From: Acidisphaera sp. S103
Lineage (GTDB): Bacteria; Pseudomonadota; Alphaproteobacteria; Acetobacterales; Acetobacteraceae
Assembly: GCF_009765975.1 (NCBI RefSeq)
Contig: NZ_LMUJ01000013.1
Span: 40,929-104,928, forward strand
Direction: 5' to 3'
DNA length: 64,000 nt
Shown piece after piece: positions 42,750 through 51,756 of this stretch (the stretch's first letter is position 1; each line of letters begins with the position of its first letter). The notes under the pieces are model-generated. The model made no database searches. It worked only from the letters and a program-made list of their open reading frames with translations, and was not told the origin of the DNA. A program made the position numbers and the translations under genes.

Positions 42750-44801
42750 ATGACTTGGCGCATCGGGGTCGATTCCGGCGGTACCTTCACCGACGTCTGT
42801 TTGTTCGAGGACGAAAGCGGCCGGGTCGAGGTGTGGAAAGTCTCATCCACGCCGGACGATCCGTCGCGCGGCATTGCGCAAGGGTTCGAGGAAGGCGTGG
42901 GGCGCGTCGGGCTTGAACCGGCGGATGTCGGCTATTTCGGCCACGGCACGACGGTCGCCACCAACGCCCTGATCCAGCACCGTGGCGTGAAGACCGGCCT
43001 GATCACCACGCAAGGTTTTCGCGACCTGCTGGAAATCGGACGGCAGAAGCGACCCGATCTCTATGACCTGCAAGTCGACAAGCCGCCGGTCCTTGTGGCC
43101 CGCGACCTGCGGCTGGAAGTCCCCGAACGCATCCGCCATGACGGCACTGTCGAAACCCGCCTCGATGAACAAGCGTTGCGCGAAGCCGTGCGCACGTTGC
43201 GCGATGCCGGTGTCGAGGCGGTCGCGGTATGCTTCCTGTATGGTTTCGTGCGTACCGAACACGAAGCCATCGCAAGCCGCATCATCGCCGAGGAATTTCC
43301 CGAAGCCTTCGCCTGCGTCAGCCACGACGTCGCGCCGGAATTCCGTGAATACGAACGCATGAGCACGGCGGTGGTGAACGCCTATCTCGGTCCGGTCATG
43401 CAAAAGTACATCCACCGGCTGGCGGCTCGGTTGTCGGGGCTGGGGTTAAAGGTTCCTCCGCATCTGACGCAGTCGAACGGTGGCGTGATCGGTTTTGACC
43501 AGGCCGCTCGCCTGCCGGTGCGTACGGTGCTGTCGGGCCCCTCGACCGGGGTGGTGGCGGCGCAGGCCGTCGGCCGCATGGCCGGGCTGGAAAACCTGAT
43601 CACCTTCGACATGGGCGGCACCAGCACCGATGTGGCGCTGTTGCAGGGCGGCGTGTGCCGGCTGGCCAGTGAGGCGGTGGTGCATGGCTACCCGATCAAG
43701 GCGCCGATGCTGGACATCCACACCGTGGGCGCCGGCGGCGGGTCGATCGCGTACGTCGACAGCGGCGGGTTGCTGAAGGTCGGGCCGCGGTCCGCCGGCG
43801 CATTTCCCGGACCGGTTTGTTATGGCAAGGGCAATGAAGAGCCCACGGTCACCGACGCCAACGTGGTGCTGCAGACGCTCAATCCCACGCATCTGCTGGG
43901 CGGCCGCATGAAGGTCGACCAGGGGCTGGCGAAAGCGGCGATCGGGCGGTTGGCGGATCGCCTGGGCATGGATGTGATGGCGACGGCCCAGGGCATCCTG
44001 TCGGTCGTGATCGCCAACATGGCGCGCGCGATCCGCGTCATCAGCGTGCAGCGCGGCCACGATCCGCGCGACTACACACTGGCGGCGTTTGGCGGCGCCG
44101 GGCCGCTGCATGCGGCCAGGCTGGCGAAGGAACTGGAGATCGGCCGTATCCTGGTGCCTCGCAATCCCGGCATCCTGTGCGCCATGGGCCTGTTGTTGAC
44201 CGACCTTCGCGCCGACTTCGCCACCACGCGGCTGCGGACGCTGTCGTCCGCGGTCCTGCCCGAGGTGGAAGATGCTTTTCTGACGTTGCGGCAACAGGCC
44301 GGCACCTGGTTCGCCGAGGAGGAGATCGCGCCGCAAGCCCGCCAGGTCGTCCGCACGGTGGACATGCGTTACGCGGGCCAGAACTACGAATTGTCGGTGC
44401 CGGTGCCCGATGGGGCGATCACGCTGGCGACGCTCGACCTGCTGGCCGAGGGGTTCGCACGCGCGCATCAGCGGATGTACGGCTTCGTCGCCGAGGGGGA
44501 GCCGGTGCAACTCGTTACTTTTCGTGTCGAGGCGACGGGGTTGGTGCCCAAAGCCGCGTTCCAGCCGCGCCCGATGCGGGGGGCCGATGCGTCGGAGGCG
44601 ATCATCGGCCGACGTGATGTGTGGTTCTCGGAGGCGGCCGGGTTCGTTGCCTGCCCGATCTACGATCGCGAGAAACTGGACGCCGGCAACCGCATCGCCG
44701 GTCCCGCCATCGTCGAGCAGATGGATGCCACCACTGTCATTCCGCCGGGCATGACCGCTTGGGTTGAGCCGTACCTGAACCTGATCCTGGAGGCGGCATG
44801 A
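42750..44801 (+). CDS. Hydantoinase/oxoprolinase A-subunit family protein (HyuA-like)
   Basis: A 683-residue ATP-dependent ring-opening hydrolase subunit of the hydantoinase A/acetone carboxylase beta class. The actin-like fold shows RIGVDSGGTFTDVCLFED at the N-terminus, STGVVAAQAVG, the phosphate loop FDMGGTSTDVALL, and RGHDPRDYTLAAFGGAGPLH; full family length. It normally works with a B subunit (HyuB) encoded directly downstream, but none is present: only a 28-codon frame starting in an ATGA overlap follows. GGAGAC precedes the ATG. Substrates of the family include hydantoins, 5-oxoproline and caprolactam. Confidence 0.9.
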   Translation: MTWRIGVDSGGTFTDVCLFEDESGRVEVWKVSSTPDDPSRGIAQGFEEGVGRVGLEPADVGYFGHGTTVATNALIQHRGVKTGLITTQGFRDLLEIGRQKRPDLYDLQVDKPPVLVARDLRLEVPERIRHDGTVETRLDEQALREAVRTLRDAGVEAVAVCFLYGFVRTEHEAIASRIIAEEFPEAFACVSHDVAPEFREYERMSTAVVNAYLGPVMQKYIHRLAARLSGLGLKVPPHLTQSNGGVIGFDQAARLPVRTVLSGPSTGVVAAQAVGRMAGLENLITFDMGGTSTDVALLQGGVCRLASEAVVHGYPIKAPMLDIHTVGAGGGSIAYVDSGGLLKVGPRSAGAFPGPVCYGKGNEEPTVTDANVVLQTLNPTHLLGGRMKVDQGLAKAAIGRLADRLGMDVMATAQGILSVVIANMARAIRVISVQRGHDPRDYTLAAFGGAGPLHAARLAKELEIGRILVPRNPGILCAMGLLLTDLRADFATTRLRTLSSAVLPEVEDAFLTLRQQAGTWFAEEEIAPQARQVVRTVDMRYAGQNYELSVPVPDGAITLATLDLLAEGFARAHQRMYGFVAEGEPVQLVTFRVEATGLVPKAAFQPRPMRGADASEAIIGRRDVWFSEAAGFVACPIYDREKLDAGNRIAGPAIVEQMDATTVIPPGMTAWVEPYLNLILEAA

Positions 44802-44884
44802 GCCGAACCGTCGTCGCCGCCGGTGCTATTGATCCAGGTTTAGCGCCGATCCGTCTCCCAGGATGGCCTGCGCGGCGGCGGTGA
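44798..44884 (+). pseudogene. Possible truncated start of hyuB
   Basis: A 28-codon frame begins with MSRTV in an ATGA overlap with hyuA, where a HyuB subunit (often beginning M-S-R-T) would be expected. The similarity stops after about five residues and the frame ends inside the 3' part of the opposing methyltransferase gene. The overlap could also be fortuitous. Confidence 0.3.
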
Positions 44885-45551
44885 ACGAACCATCCGGGTT
44901 GTGCAGGACAAGCCCGGCGGCGAGCCGCATCGGGGTGAGTGCGTTTTTCACCCCACGCAGCAAGACCAGCTTCGCCTGGCGTCCGGCTTTCGGCCAAAGC
45001 GGAAAGAGAATCGTGCAGGGGCAACGGTGCTGGCCCATCGCCGACAGGCAGATGGGAACCATTCCCGCCGGCACGATCAGCGTCAGGCTGCCGCGATCCC
45101 GTAGCGCCCCGCTCAGCCGCTCGATCCAGGCCGTCATCAGCGCGTCGGAGCCTCGCTTGGCGGTATCCCGAACGGCGACGGGGGAGGCGGTGCCGTTTGG
45201 CGGGTGATAGGGCGGATTCGCCATCGCGTGGTCGAACGGGCGATCGAACGGGGCGGTCTCGATGCGATCCGCGATGATGTCGATACCGGTGAAGCCGTTG
45301 GCGTGGGCGTTGGCGGCCGCTAATTCCGCCAGTGTTTCGTCGATCTCAACGCCGGTGGCGTGCAGGCCGGAAATGCGTGCGTTGAGGCACAGCAAAGCGG
45401 GGCCGGCGCCTGTCCCTGCCTCCAGGATGTGCTGGCCCGGTTGGATCGGAACCGAGGCGGCCAGGAGCACAGGCTCTATCCCGCTGCGAAAGCCGCTGGC
45501 CGGTTGGCAATAAATCACCCGGCCGCCGAGGAGGTGGCCGCTGGTGGTCAC
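44826..45551 (-). CDS. tRNA1(Val) N6-adenine methyltransferase-like (TrmN6/YfiC family)
   Basis: A 241-residue SAM-dependent methyltransferase. The N-terminal YCQPASGFRSGIEPVLLAA is typical of the TrmN6 group; SAM-binding motif I is ILEAGTGAGPALLCL, acidic motif II is TGVEIDETLAELA, and the catalytic motif IV is MANPPYH (N-P-P-Y, amino-group methylation). It is expected to methylate A37 of tRNA1(Val) or a similar nucleotide. It overlaps the DUF2007 gene by 4 bp, an arrangement common near polyprenyl synthase genes in alphaproteobacteria. Confidence 0.88.
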   Translation of the reverse strand: MTTSGHLLGGRVIYCQPASGFRSGIEPVLLAASVPIQPGQHILEAGTGAGPALLCLNARISGLHATGVEIDETLAELAAANAHANGFTGIDIIADRIETAPFDRPFDHAMANPPYHPPNGTASPVAVRDTAKRGSDALMTAWIERLSGALRDRGSLTLIVPAGMVPICLSAMGQHRCPCTILFPLWPKAGRQAKLVLLRGVKNALTPMRLAAGLVLHNPDGSFTAAAQAILGDGSALNLDQ

Positions 45552-45754
45552 AATTCGCCGGCTTCGCGCAGGATCCGGCAGGCTCGGGAGAAATCGCCGG
45601 CGCTGACGACCAGCCGGCGCGGGATGGCGCCCGCGCTGCCTTCCAGGACACTGGTGTGGCCATCAAGCAGCACCGCCTCGATTCCGGCGTCGGCTAAAAG
45701 GGCCGTCAAAAACGACAGCCGGACCATATTATTGGAGGTAACCACGACACGCAT
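45548..45754 (-). CDS. DUF2007 (putative signal-transducing) small protein
   Basis: A 68-residue ferredoxin-like alpha/beta protein: VVVTSNNMVRLSFLTALLADAGI, LLDGHTSVLEGSAGAIPRRLVV, ACRILREAGEL. This is the DUF2007 pattern, a predicted regulatory or nucleotide-binding module of unknown role. The last four bases overlap the methyltransferase start. The gene is divergent from the polyprenyl synthase, as in other alphaproteobacteria. Confidence 0.83.
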   Translation of the reverse strand: MRVVVTSNNMVRLSFLTALLADAGIEAVLLDGHTSVLEGSAGAIPRRLVVSAGDFSRACRILREAGEL

Positions 45755-45988
45755 GGGTGGATCGTGAGCCGGATGGTAATCGCATGCAACAGGGGTCGAA
45801 AGAGGATGGGATCGGGCGGGCGGCGTTGATTAGGCTGGACTATCCCACCGACTTGACCGCCTGTGCATCGGATTTCGGGCGGGGCTGGGGTCGAATTCCG
45901 GCGGCGGCGGTTGCCCGCATGGCGGCTTGACCCAATTTGATGGCCACCGATATGAAGGCCGGCCATAAAGAGATTTCGGGAGAACCAG

Positions 45989-47047
45989 TTGGGCAGCGTC
46001 GCCAGCCCCCTTGATTTAGGCGTGGCGCTCGTGTCCGGTCCGACCGAACACACGAGCGAAGATGCCTTGTCGGCTTTGGTCGCCCTCGTCGAGGCGGACC
46101 TGGAAGCCTGCAACCGCGTCATCGTCGCCCAGATGGACAGCCCCGTCACGCTAATCCCGCAGTTGGCGGCGCATATTGTCGCGGCCGGCGGCAAGCGGCT
46201 GCGTCCACTGCTGACATTGGCCTCGGCGCGTCTGTGCGGCTATCCGGATCATGATGGCGGCGCTCGGCATGTCGATCTGGCGGCCTGTGTGGAGTTCATC
46301 CACACCGCGACCCTGCTGCATGACGATGTCGTGGACGAAAGCCAGCTTCGCCGCGGCCTGGCCTCGGCCAACGCGGTGTTCGGCAACAAGGCGTCGGTCC
46401 TTGTGGGTGATTTCCTGTTTGCTCGCGCCTTCCAGTTGATGGTGGATGACGGGTCGCTGAAGGTGCTGGCGATCTTGTCGAAGGCGGCCGCGACCATCGC
46501 CGAGGGCGAGGTGCTGCAACTGGTGACGCAGAATGACCTGTCCACCAGCGAAGCCCGCTACCTGGAGGTTGTCCAGGGCAAGACCGCCGCGCTGTTCGCC
46601 GCCGCCTGCCAGATCGGCGCGGTTGTCGCCGATCGCCCGGCGCACGAGGAAGCCGCCCTTTCCGAATTCGGCATGAAGTTGGGCATCGCGTTCCAGCTTG
46701 TCGACGATGCGCTGGATTATGTCGCCGACCAGGCGGTCCTGGGCAAGACGATCGGCGACGACTTCCGTGAGGGCAAGATCACCCTGCCGGTCCTGGTCGC
46801 GTTCCTCGCCGGCGATGAAACGGAAAAAACCTTCTGGCAACGGACGATCGAGGCGCTGGAGCAGACCGATTCCGACCTGGACCATGCGATGCGCCTGATC
46901 GCCGAACACGGTGCCATCCGGGTGACTTTGGAGAGTGCGCAACGCTTCGTGCAGGAAGCGAAAGCCGCCCTGGCGGTCTTCCCCGACAGTCCGATTCGAC
47001 GGGCGCTTGCCGGTGTCGCGGACTATACGGTGCAGCGTTTGCGGTAG
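45989..47047 (+). CDS. Polyprenyl diphosphate synthase (octa-/decaprenyl, IspB type)
   Basis: A 352-residue trans-prenyltransferase that extends farnesyl diphosphate for the ubiquinone side chain. First Asp-rich motif LLHDDVVDESQLRRG (D-D-x-x-D), GNKASVLVGDFLFARAF, second motif FQLVDDALDYVAD, and GKTIGDDFREGKITLP. The residues before the first motif that limit chain length are small, consistent with a long product. Start is TTG 45989 with GGGAG upstream; no ATG lies nearer than the internal MDSPVT, and family members include the preceding ~40 residues. Confidence 0.92.
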   Translation: MGSVASPLDLGVALVSGPTEHTSEDALSALVALVEADLEACNRVIVAQMDSPVTLIPQLAAHIVAAGGKRLRPLLTLASARLCGYPDHDGGARHVDLAACVEFIHTATLLHDDVVDESQLRRGLASANAVFGNKASVLVGDFLFARAFQLMVDDGSLKVLAILSKAAATIAEGEVLQLVTQNDLSTSEARYLEVVQGKTAALFAAACQIGAVVADRPAHEEAALSEFGMKLGIAFQLVDDALDYVADQAVLGKTIGDDFREGKITLPVLVAFLAGDETEKTFWQRTIEALEQTDSDLDHAMRLIAEHGAIRVTLESAQRFVQEAKAALAVFPDSPIRRALAGVADYTVQRLR

Positions 47048-47128
47048 ACGTGGTTTGCCCGCTGAAACAACAGAGCGAGGCTGAACCTAATCGGACGTGA
47101 ATCGCCGCCACGAACACCGCAAGGTGTC

Positions 47129-49282
47129 ATGGCACTCCCAGGCGGGTTGTGGCAGTGTGCGGCAGACAGAATCCCGGTTGCGAGATCAGTGGCGAAACGT
47201 ACTAAGCATCGAGACAGGCCCATCCCTCGGGATGGCGTCCGACCTTCCCATCGCCCGCCGTCGCGCGGCACTCTCGCCAAATTGCCGGATACCACCGTGG
47301 TGCAGATCACCGGCACCGACCGGGACGGCGACGCAGTGGCGCGTCCTGTCGCGTGGGAGCGGGCAGACGGTGTGCCGCCGATGATCATGATGCATCCGGA
47401 AAAGCAGGGCACGCCCGCCCTGGCGCCAGGGGAACGTGTGCTGGTGCGGCTGAAGCCGATGGGGCCCGGGCGCTACGAGGGGCGCACGCTGCGGCGCATC
47501 GGCGAGACTCCGGGGCGTATCCTGGGCGTGTTCAAGCGCGGGCGGACGGAAAACCGGATCGTCCCGACCGATCGCCGGTCGAAGGCGGAATGGATCGTGC
47601 CGGATGGGCAGGACGCCGGGGCCGAAGCGGATGAGATCGTCCTGGCGGAACCGGTCGCCCAGCATCTGCATCTCGGCCTGAAGCCGGCGCGGGTGCTGGA
47701 GCGGTTGGGCAAACTGGGGGATGCGCGCTCGATCAGCCTGATCGCGATCCATACGCACGATATCCCCCAGACCTTCCCGGATGCCGCGGTGGACGAGGCG
47801 AAGCGGGCGCGCGGTGTCCGGCTGGGCAGCCGCACCGATCTGCGCGACGTGCCGCTGATCACCATCGACGGCGCCGACGCGCGCGATTTCGATGACGCGG
47901 TGTTCGCTGAACCCGACCCGGATCATGCCGGTGCCTTCCGGCTGATCGTCGCCATCGCCGATGTCGCCCACTACGTGAAACCTGGTTCGGCGCTGGATCA
48001 TGCGGCGGGTATTCGCGGCAACAGCGTCTATTTTCCCGACCGGGTGGTGCCGATGCTGCCGGAAGCCCTGTCGAACGGCTGGTGCAGCCTGCGTCCGAAC
48101 GAAGACCGGGGCTGCCTGTTCGTCGAGATGCGGATCGACCGTGGTGGCCGCAAGACCGGGCATCGTTTCGGCCGCGGCCTGATGCGCAGTGCTGCTCGTT
48201 TGACCTACGAGGAGGTCCAGGCCGCCCAGGACGCGGGTGATGACCGCGGGCTGCCGCTGCCGCATCTGTACGCCGCCTTCCGATCCCTGCTGGCCGCCCG
48301 GTTGGAGCGGGGGACGCTCGATCTTGATCTGCCGGAGCGCCAGGTTGTGCTGGACGGGCAGGGGCACGTCGCCAGTGTGTCGCCGCGGCCTAGGCTGGAC
48401 AGTCACCGGCTGATCGAGGAATTCATGGTCCTGGCCAATGTGGCGGCGGCGGAGGAACTAGAGCGTCTGCACCTTCCGTGCATGTACCGGATTCATGCGC
48501 CGCCGTCGGACGAAAAGCTGGACGCGCTGCGTGGTTTCCTGTCGACCCTGGGCATTTCGCTGCCGCCCGGCAATCAGTTGCATCCGCGCGACTTCGATCG
48601 CGTGCTGCGTCGCTATGCCGGCACGCCGGAGTCGCAACTGATCAGCGAAGTCATGCTGCGCAGCCAGTCCCAGGCCGCCTACAGCCCTGACAATATCGGC
48701 CATTTTGGGTTGGCCTTGCCGCGCTATGCCCATTTCACCAGTCCGATCCGCCGTTATGCCGACCTGCTGGTGCATCGTGCGCTGATCAAGGGCCTGCGCC
48801 TCGGCCGCGACGGGCTGACCGACGATCAGGCGGCGGCGCTGCCCGAGATCGGCGAACGCATCACCGAAACCGAACGGCGCGCGCAGACGGCGGAGCGGGA
48901 GGCGATCGATCGTTACCTGACGGCGTTCATGGCGGCGCATGTGGGCGGGCGTTTCGCCGCGCGCATATCTGGGGTGACTCGTTTCGGCCTGTTCGTGACT
49001 GTTACGGAGACGGGTGCCAGCGGTATAGTGCCATTCGCTACGCTGCCGGATGATTACTGGCAGTTTGACGAACGGGAGCAGACGCTGACGGGCCGCCGCA
49101 CGCAGAAGGTCTATCGCCTGGCGCAGGAGGTCGAGGTTCTGTTGTCCGAAGCCAATCCGGTCACCGGCGGCATGGTGTTTCACGTGCTGGAAGATGCCGT
49201 GGCGGCACGCGGGCCGGCCGCGTCCGCCAACCGGCCCGGTCCCGGGAAATGGCCCCGGGGAAAGCGGCCACCCCGCCGGTGA
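47129..49282 (+). CDS. rnr: Ribonuclease R (RNB family), missing the N-terminal winged helix
   Basis: A 717-residue 3'-5' exoribonuclease. Cold-shock domain (VVQITGTDRDGDAVARPVAW), RNB catalytic centre with TIDGADARDFDDAVF (metal-binding aspartates), HFTSPIRRYADLLVHR, an S1 domain (GGRFAARISGVTRFGLFVTV) and a basic Arg/Lys tail. Compared with usual RNase R (~750-800 residues) the first ~70-80 residues carrying the helix-turn-helix are absent; the N-terminal ~50 residues are unrelated. ATG 47129 (AAGG upstream) or GTG 47189 could start it. Catalytic residues are intact, so activity is expected, perhaps with altered RNA loading. Followed by the S41 protease. Confidence 0.88.
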   Translation: MALPGGLWQCAADRIPVARSVAKRTKHRDRPIPRDGVRPSHRPPSRGTLAKLPDTTVVQITGTDRDGDAVARPVAWERADGVPPMIMMHPEKQGTPALAPGERVLVRLKPMGPGRYEGRTLRRIGETPGRILGVFKRGRTENRIVPTDRRSKAEWIVPDGQDAGAEADEIVLAEPVAQHLHLGLKPARVLERLGKLGDARSISLIAIHTHDIPQTFPDAAVDEAKRARGVRLGSRTDLRDVPLITIDGADARDFDDAVFAEPDPDHAGAFRLIVAIADVAHYVKPGSALDHAAGIRGNSVYFPDRVVPMLPEALSNGWCSLRPNEDRGCLFVEMRIDRGGRKTGHRFGRGLMRSAARLTYEEVQAAQDAGDDRGLPLPHLYAAFRSLLAARLERGTLDLDLPERQVVLDGQGHVASVSPRPRLDSHRLIEEFMVLANVAAAEELERLHLPCMYRIHAPPSDEKLDALRGFLSTLGISLPPGNQLHPRDFDRVLRRYAGTPESQLISEVMLRSQSQAAYSPDNIGHFGLALPRYAHFTSPIRRYADLLVHRALIKGLRLGRDGLTDDQAAALPEIGERITETERRAQTAEREAIDRYLTAFMAAHVGGRFAARISGVTRFGLFVTVTETGASGIVPFATLPDDYWQFDEREQTLTGRRTQKVYRLAQEVEVLLSEANPVTGGMVFHVLEDAVAARGPAASANRPGPGKWPRGKRPPRR

Positions 49283-50796
49283 TCCGCTTTCGCGTCCTGC
49301 TGCTGCTGTTCATCGTCACCCGAGCGCACGCGGAGACGCTGCCGCGTGGTGGGCTGGATCTGGCTCGTATGACATCGGTCTACAGCGATGCGCTGACCTT
49401 CATCGCACCGCGTATCCTGGAGCCGATCCCGGTTCCGCAACTGACCGTGTGGGGCCTGCAGGGCCTGACCGCGCTTGACCCCAACCTGCTGATCGTCGCG
49501 AACGACAAGCGGGTGCAGTTGCTGCGTGGGGATCAGACCGTGCTGGACATCCCGCTGCCGAAGGATGCGGCGCCGGCGTCCTGGGCGCAGACCGCCGCGG
49601 CGCTGACGGCCGCCAGCTTTCCGGTTTCGGCGTCGGTCCGGCGGGCCGGGACCCAGGGGGTCATCCAAGTTTTCTTTGATGAAATGTTCAGTCGCCTCGA
49701 TCCTTATTCCCGCTACGTGCCGCCAGTGGAGGCGGGGCTGGACCGGGAGAAACGGGCCGGCCGGGCGGGTCTGGGGTTGGCGGTGGGACAGCGGGGCTCG
49801 CAGATCGACGTGCAATCGGTCATTCGCGACAGCCCGGCGGCCAACGCCGGGATTCGGCCGGGCGACATCCTGGCGGCTGTGGATGACCAGCGGACCCTGG
49901 ACCAGGACCCCGAGACCATCGGTGCTATGCTGTCCGGCCCCGACGGGTCGGTTGTCACCCTGTCGTGGCGTGGACGCGACGGGCGCACGCGCGATGCCCA
50001 ACTGGTGCGGGTGATGGTGCCGCCGGAGACCGTCTTCGCCGAACGTTCCTCTGACGTACTGGTGCTGCGGATCACCAGTTTCAGCGCCAGCACGGCGTCG
50101 CATCTGGCGTTGTCGGTGCAGGACGCGCTGTCGGAATCGCATCGGGTCGACGGCATCGTGCTGGATTTGCGCGACAATCGCGGCGGATTGCTGCGTCAGG
50201 CCATGACGGCGGCGGATGCGTTCCTGCCGGAGGGACTGATGGCCACCACCATCGGCCGCGATCCGGATTCGATGTATGTCTGGCGCTCCACCGAGGGTGA
50301 ACTGGCGGAGAACGTACCGGTGGTCATCCTGGTCGATGGCAACACCGCGAGCGCGGCGGAAATCATGGCGGCGGCCCTGGCCGACCGGGGACGGGCGGTG
50401 GTGGTCGGCAGCGAGACGTTCGGCAAGGGGATGGTGCAGACGATCGATCCGCTGCCCGACGGCGGCGAGTTGTTTGTGACGTGGAGCCAGACGCTGGCGC
50501 CGCTGGGTTGGCCGTTGCAGGGGCTGGGGATCATGCCGCAGGTCTGCACCAGCGTGGGGCAGGGGCGGCTGGACCGGCAGATCGCGTCGCTGTCCACCGG
50601 GTTCCAGCCGATGGCGGATGCGATCAAGCGGGCACGTGCGGCCAGGGTGCCGGTGTCGGCGGCCAATGTGCTGCAAATCAGGGCCGCTTGTCCGGCGGCG
50701 GAGGGCAGGGCGGCCGACCTGGATGCCGCCAGGTTGCTGATCGCCAATCCGGCCGCCTATGCGGCCGCGCTGCTGCCGCCGATGGTGGACCGTTAG
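49249..50796 (+). CDS. S41-family C-terminal-processing protease (CtpA-like), exported
   Basis: A 515-residue protein with a signal peptide (IRFRVLLLLFIVTRAHA), a helical N-terminal part, the FFDEMFSRLDPYSRYVPP segment typical of CTPs, a PDZ domain (~GSQIDVQSVIRDSPAANAG, GIRPGDILAAVDD), and the Ser-Lys dyad: Ser in DGNTASAAEIM and Lys in GSETFGKGMVQT. It cleaves envelope proteins at their C-termini. The start is ambiguous: ATG 49249 overlaps rnr by 34 bp, while GTG 49279 makes a 4-bp GTGA overlap. In the family the protease often lies beside divisome or envelope genes; here it follows rnr. Confidence 0.88.
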   Translation: MAPGKAATPPVIRFRVLLLLFIVTRAHAETLPRGGLDLARMTSVYSDALTFIAPRILEPIPVPQLTVWGLQGLTALDPNLLIVANDKRVQLLRGDQTVLDIPLPKDAAPASWAQTAAALTAASFPVSASVRRAGTQGVIQVFFDEMFSRLDPYSRYVPPVEAGLDREKRAGRAGLGLAVGQRGSQIDVQSVIRDSPAANAGIRPGDILAAVDDQRTLDQDPETIGAMLSGPDGSVVTLSWRGRDGRTRDAQLVRVMVPPETVFAERSSDVLVLRITSFSASTASHLALSVQDALSESHRVDGIVLDLRDNRGGLLRQAMTAADAFLPEGLMATTIGRDPDSMYVWRSTEGELAENVPVVILVDGNTASAAEIMAAALADRGRAVVVGSETFGKGMVQTIDPLPDGGELFVTWSQTLAPLGWPLQGLGIMPQVCTSVGQGRLDRQIASLSTGFQPMADAIKRARAARVPVSAANVLQIRAACPAAEGRAADLDAARLLIANPAAYAAALLPPMVDR

Positions 50797-50861
50797 CGCC
50801 TTTCGGGGTGACGGAGCGGCGGTTTGGAGTCACAGTTCCTGCCGGTCAGGGAGGGGATGCG

Positions 50862-51680
50862 ATGCCGCCGCTCGATAAGGTCTACGACTACAGCCGGTAT
50901 GGCGGGCTGAAGGTCGAGAAGCAGGACAAGGTGATGACGATCACCCTGAACGCGCCGGAAGCGATGAACGCGTTCTCACCAGAGATGCACTATTCCATGT
51001 CGCGGATCTGGGAGGACGTGCAGGACGATCCGGAGGTGAACGTGGTGGTGCTGACCGGGGCGGGACGGGCGTTCTCGGCCGGCGGTAATGTGATCGCGAT
51101 GCAGCAGAAGATCGACAATCCGGCGCTGTGGGATGCCACCAGCCTGCCGGAAGCGAAACGGATCATCTTCCGCATGCTGGAATGCGACAAGCCGGTGATC
51201 GCCAGGGTCAACGGGCACGCGGTGGGGCTGGGCGCGACGGTGGCGCTGATGTGCGACATCATCATTGCCGCGGATACGGCGAAGATCGGCGATCCGCATG
51301 TGAATGCCGGGTTGGTGGCGGGGGACGGCGGGGCGCTGATCTGGCCTCAGTTGATCGGGTTCGCTCGGGCGAAGGAGTATCTGTTTACGGGCGATCTGAT
51401 GACGGCGGCGGAGGCGCACCGGATCGGACTGATCAACCACGTGGTGCCGCCGGAGGAACTGGACGCGAAGGTGTATGGGCTGGCCAAGCGGCTGGCGGCG
51501 GGGGCGATGAAGTCGATCCGGTGGACGAAGCAGGTGGTGAACATTCCGTTGCGGCAGATCGCTCATGCGACGATGGATCTGAGTTTGAGTTTGGAGACTC
51601 AATCGAATTTGTCGCGGGATCATCAGGAGGCGGTTTCGGCGTTTGGGGCGAAGCGGAAGCCGGATTTTACGGGGGAGTAG
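50862..51680 (+). CDS. Enoyl-CoA hydratase/isomerase family protein
   Basis: A 272-residue crotonase. Oxyanion-hole segments GRAFSAGGNV and VNGHAVGLGATVALMCDIII, then DPHVNAGLVAGDGGALIWPQLIG, where the catalytic acid position of hydratases (E/D after AGL) is D in VAGDGG. The exact reaction and substrate are unknown; only weak similarity to the hydratase at 18106. AGGGAGGGG precedes the ATG. Alone in its transcription unit. Confidence 0.9.
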   Translation: MPPLDKVYDYSRYGGLKVEKQDKVMTITLNAPEAMNAFSPEMHYSMSRIWEDVQDDPEVNVVVLTGAGRAFSAGGNVIAMQQKIDNPALWDATSLPEAKRIIFRMLECDKPVIARVNGHAVGLGATVALMCDIIIAADTAKIGDPHVNAGLVAGDGGALIWPQLIGFARAKEYLFTGDLMTAAEAHRIGLINHVVPPEELDAKVYGLAKRLAAGAMKSIRWTKQVVNIPLRQIAHATMDLSLSLETQSNLSRDHQEAVSAFGAKRKPDFTGE

Positions 51681-51756
51681 AGGCGATCAGCCTGTCTCGT
51701 CTATGGTGCCAATTCGTTATGACCGATGACTATGATTCGGGCTTGATCTTCAACGG

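Noticed and set aside
42382-42750. Open frame with 19-residue peptide repeats (minus strand)
   Set aside because: The repeat comes from the 57-bp DNA array (57 = 19 codons); frames are open on both strands and none has a ribosome site or family match.
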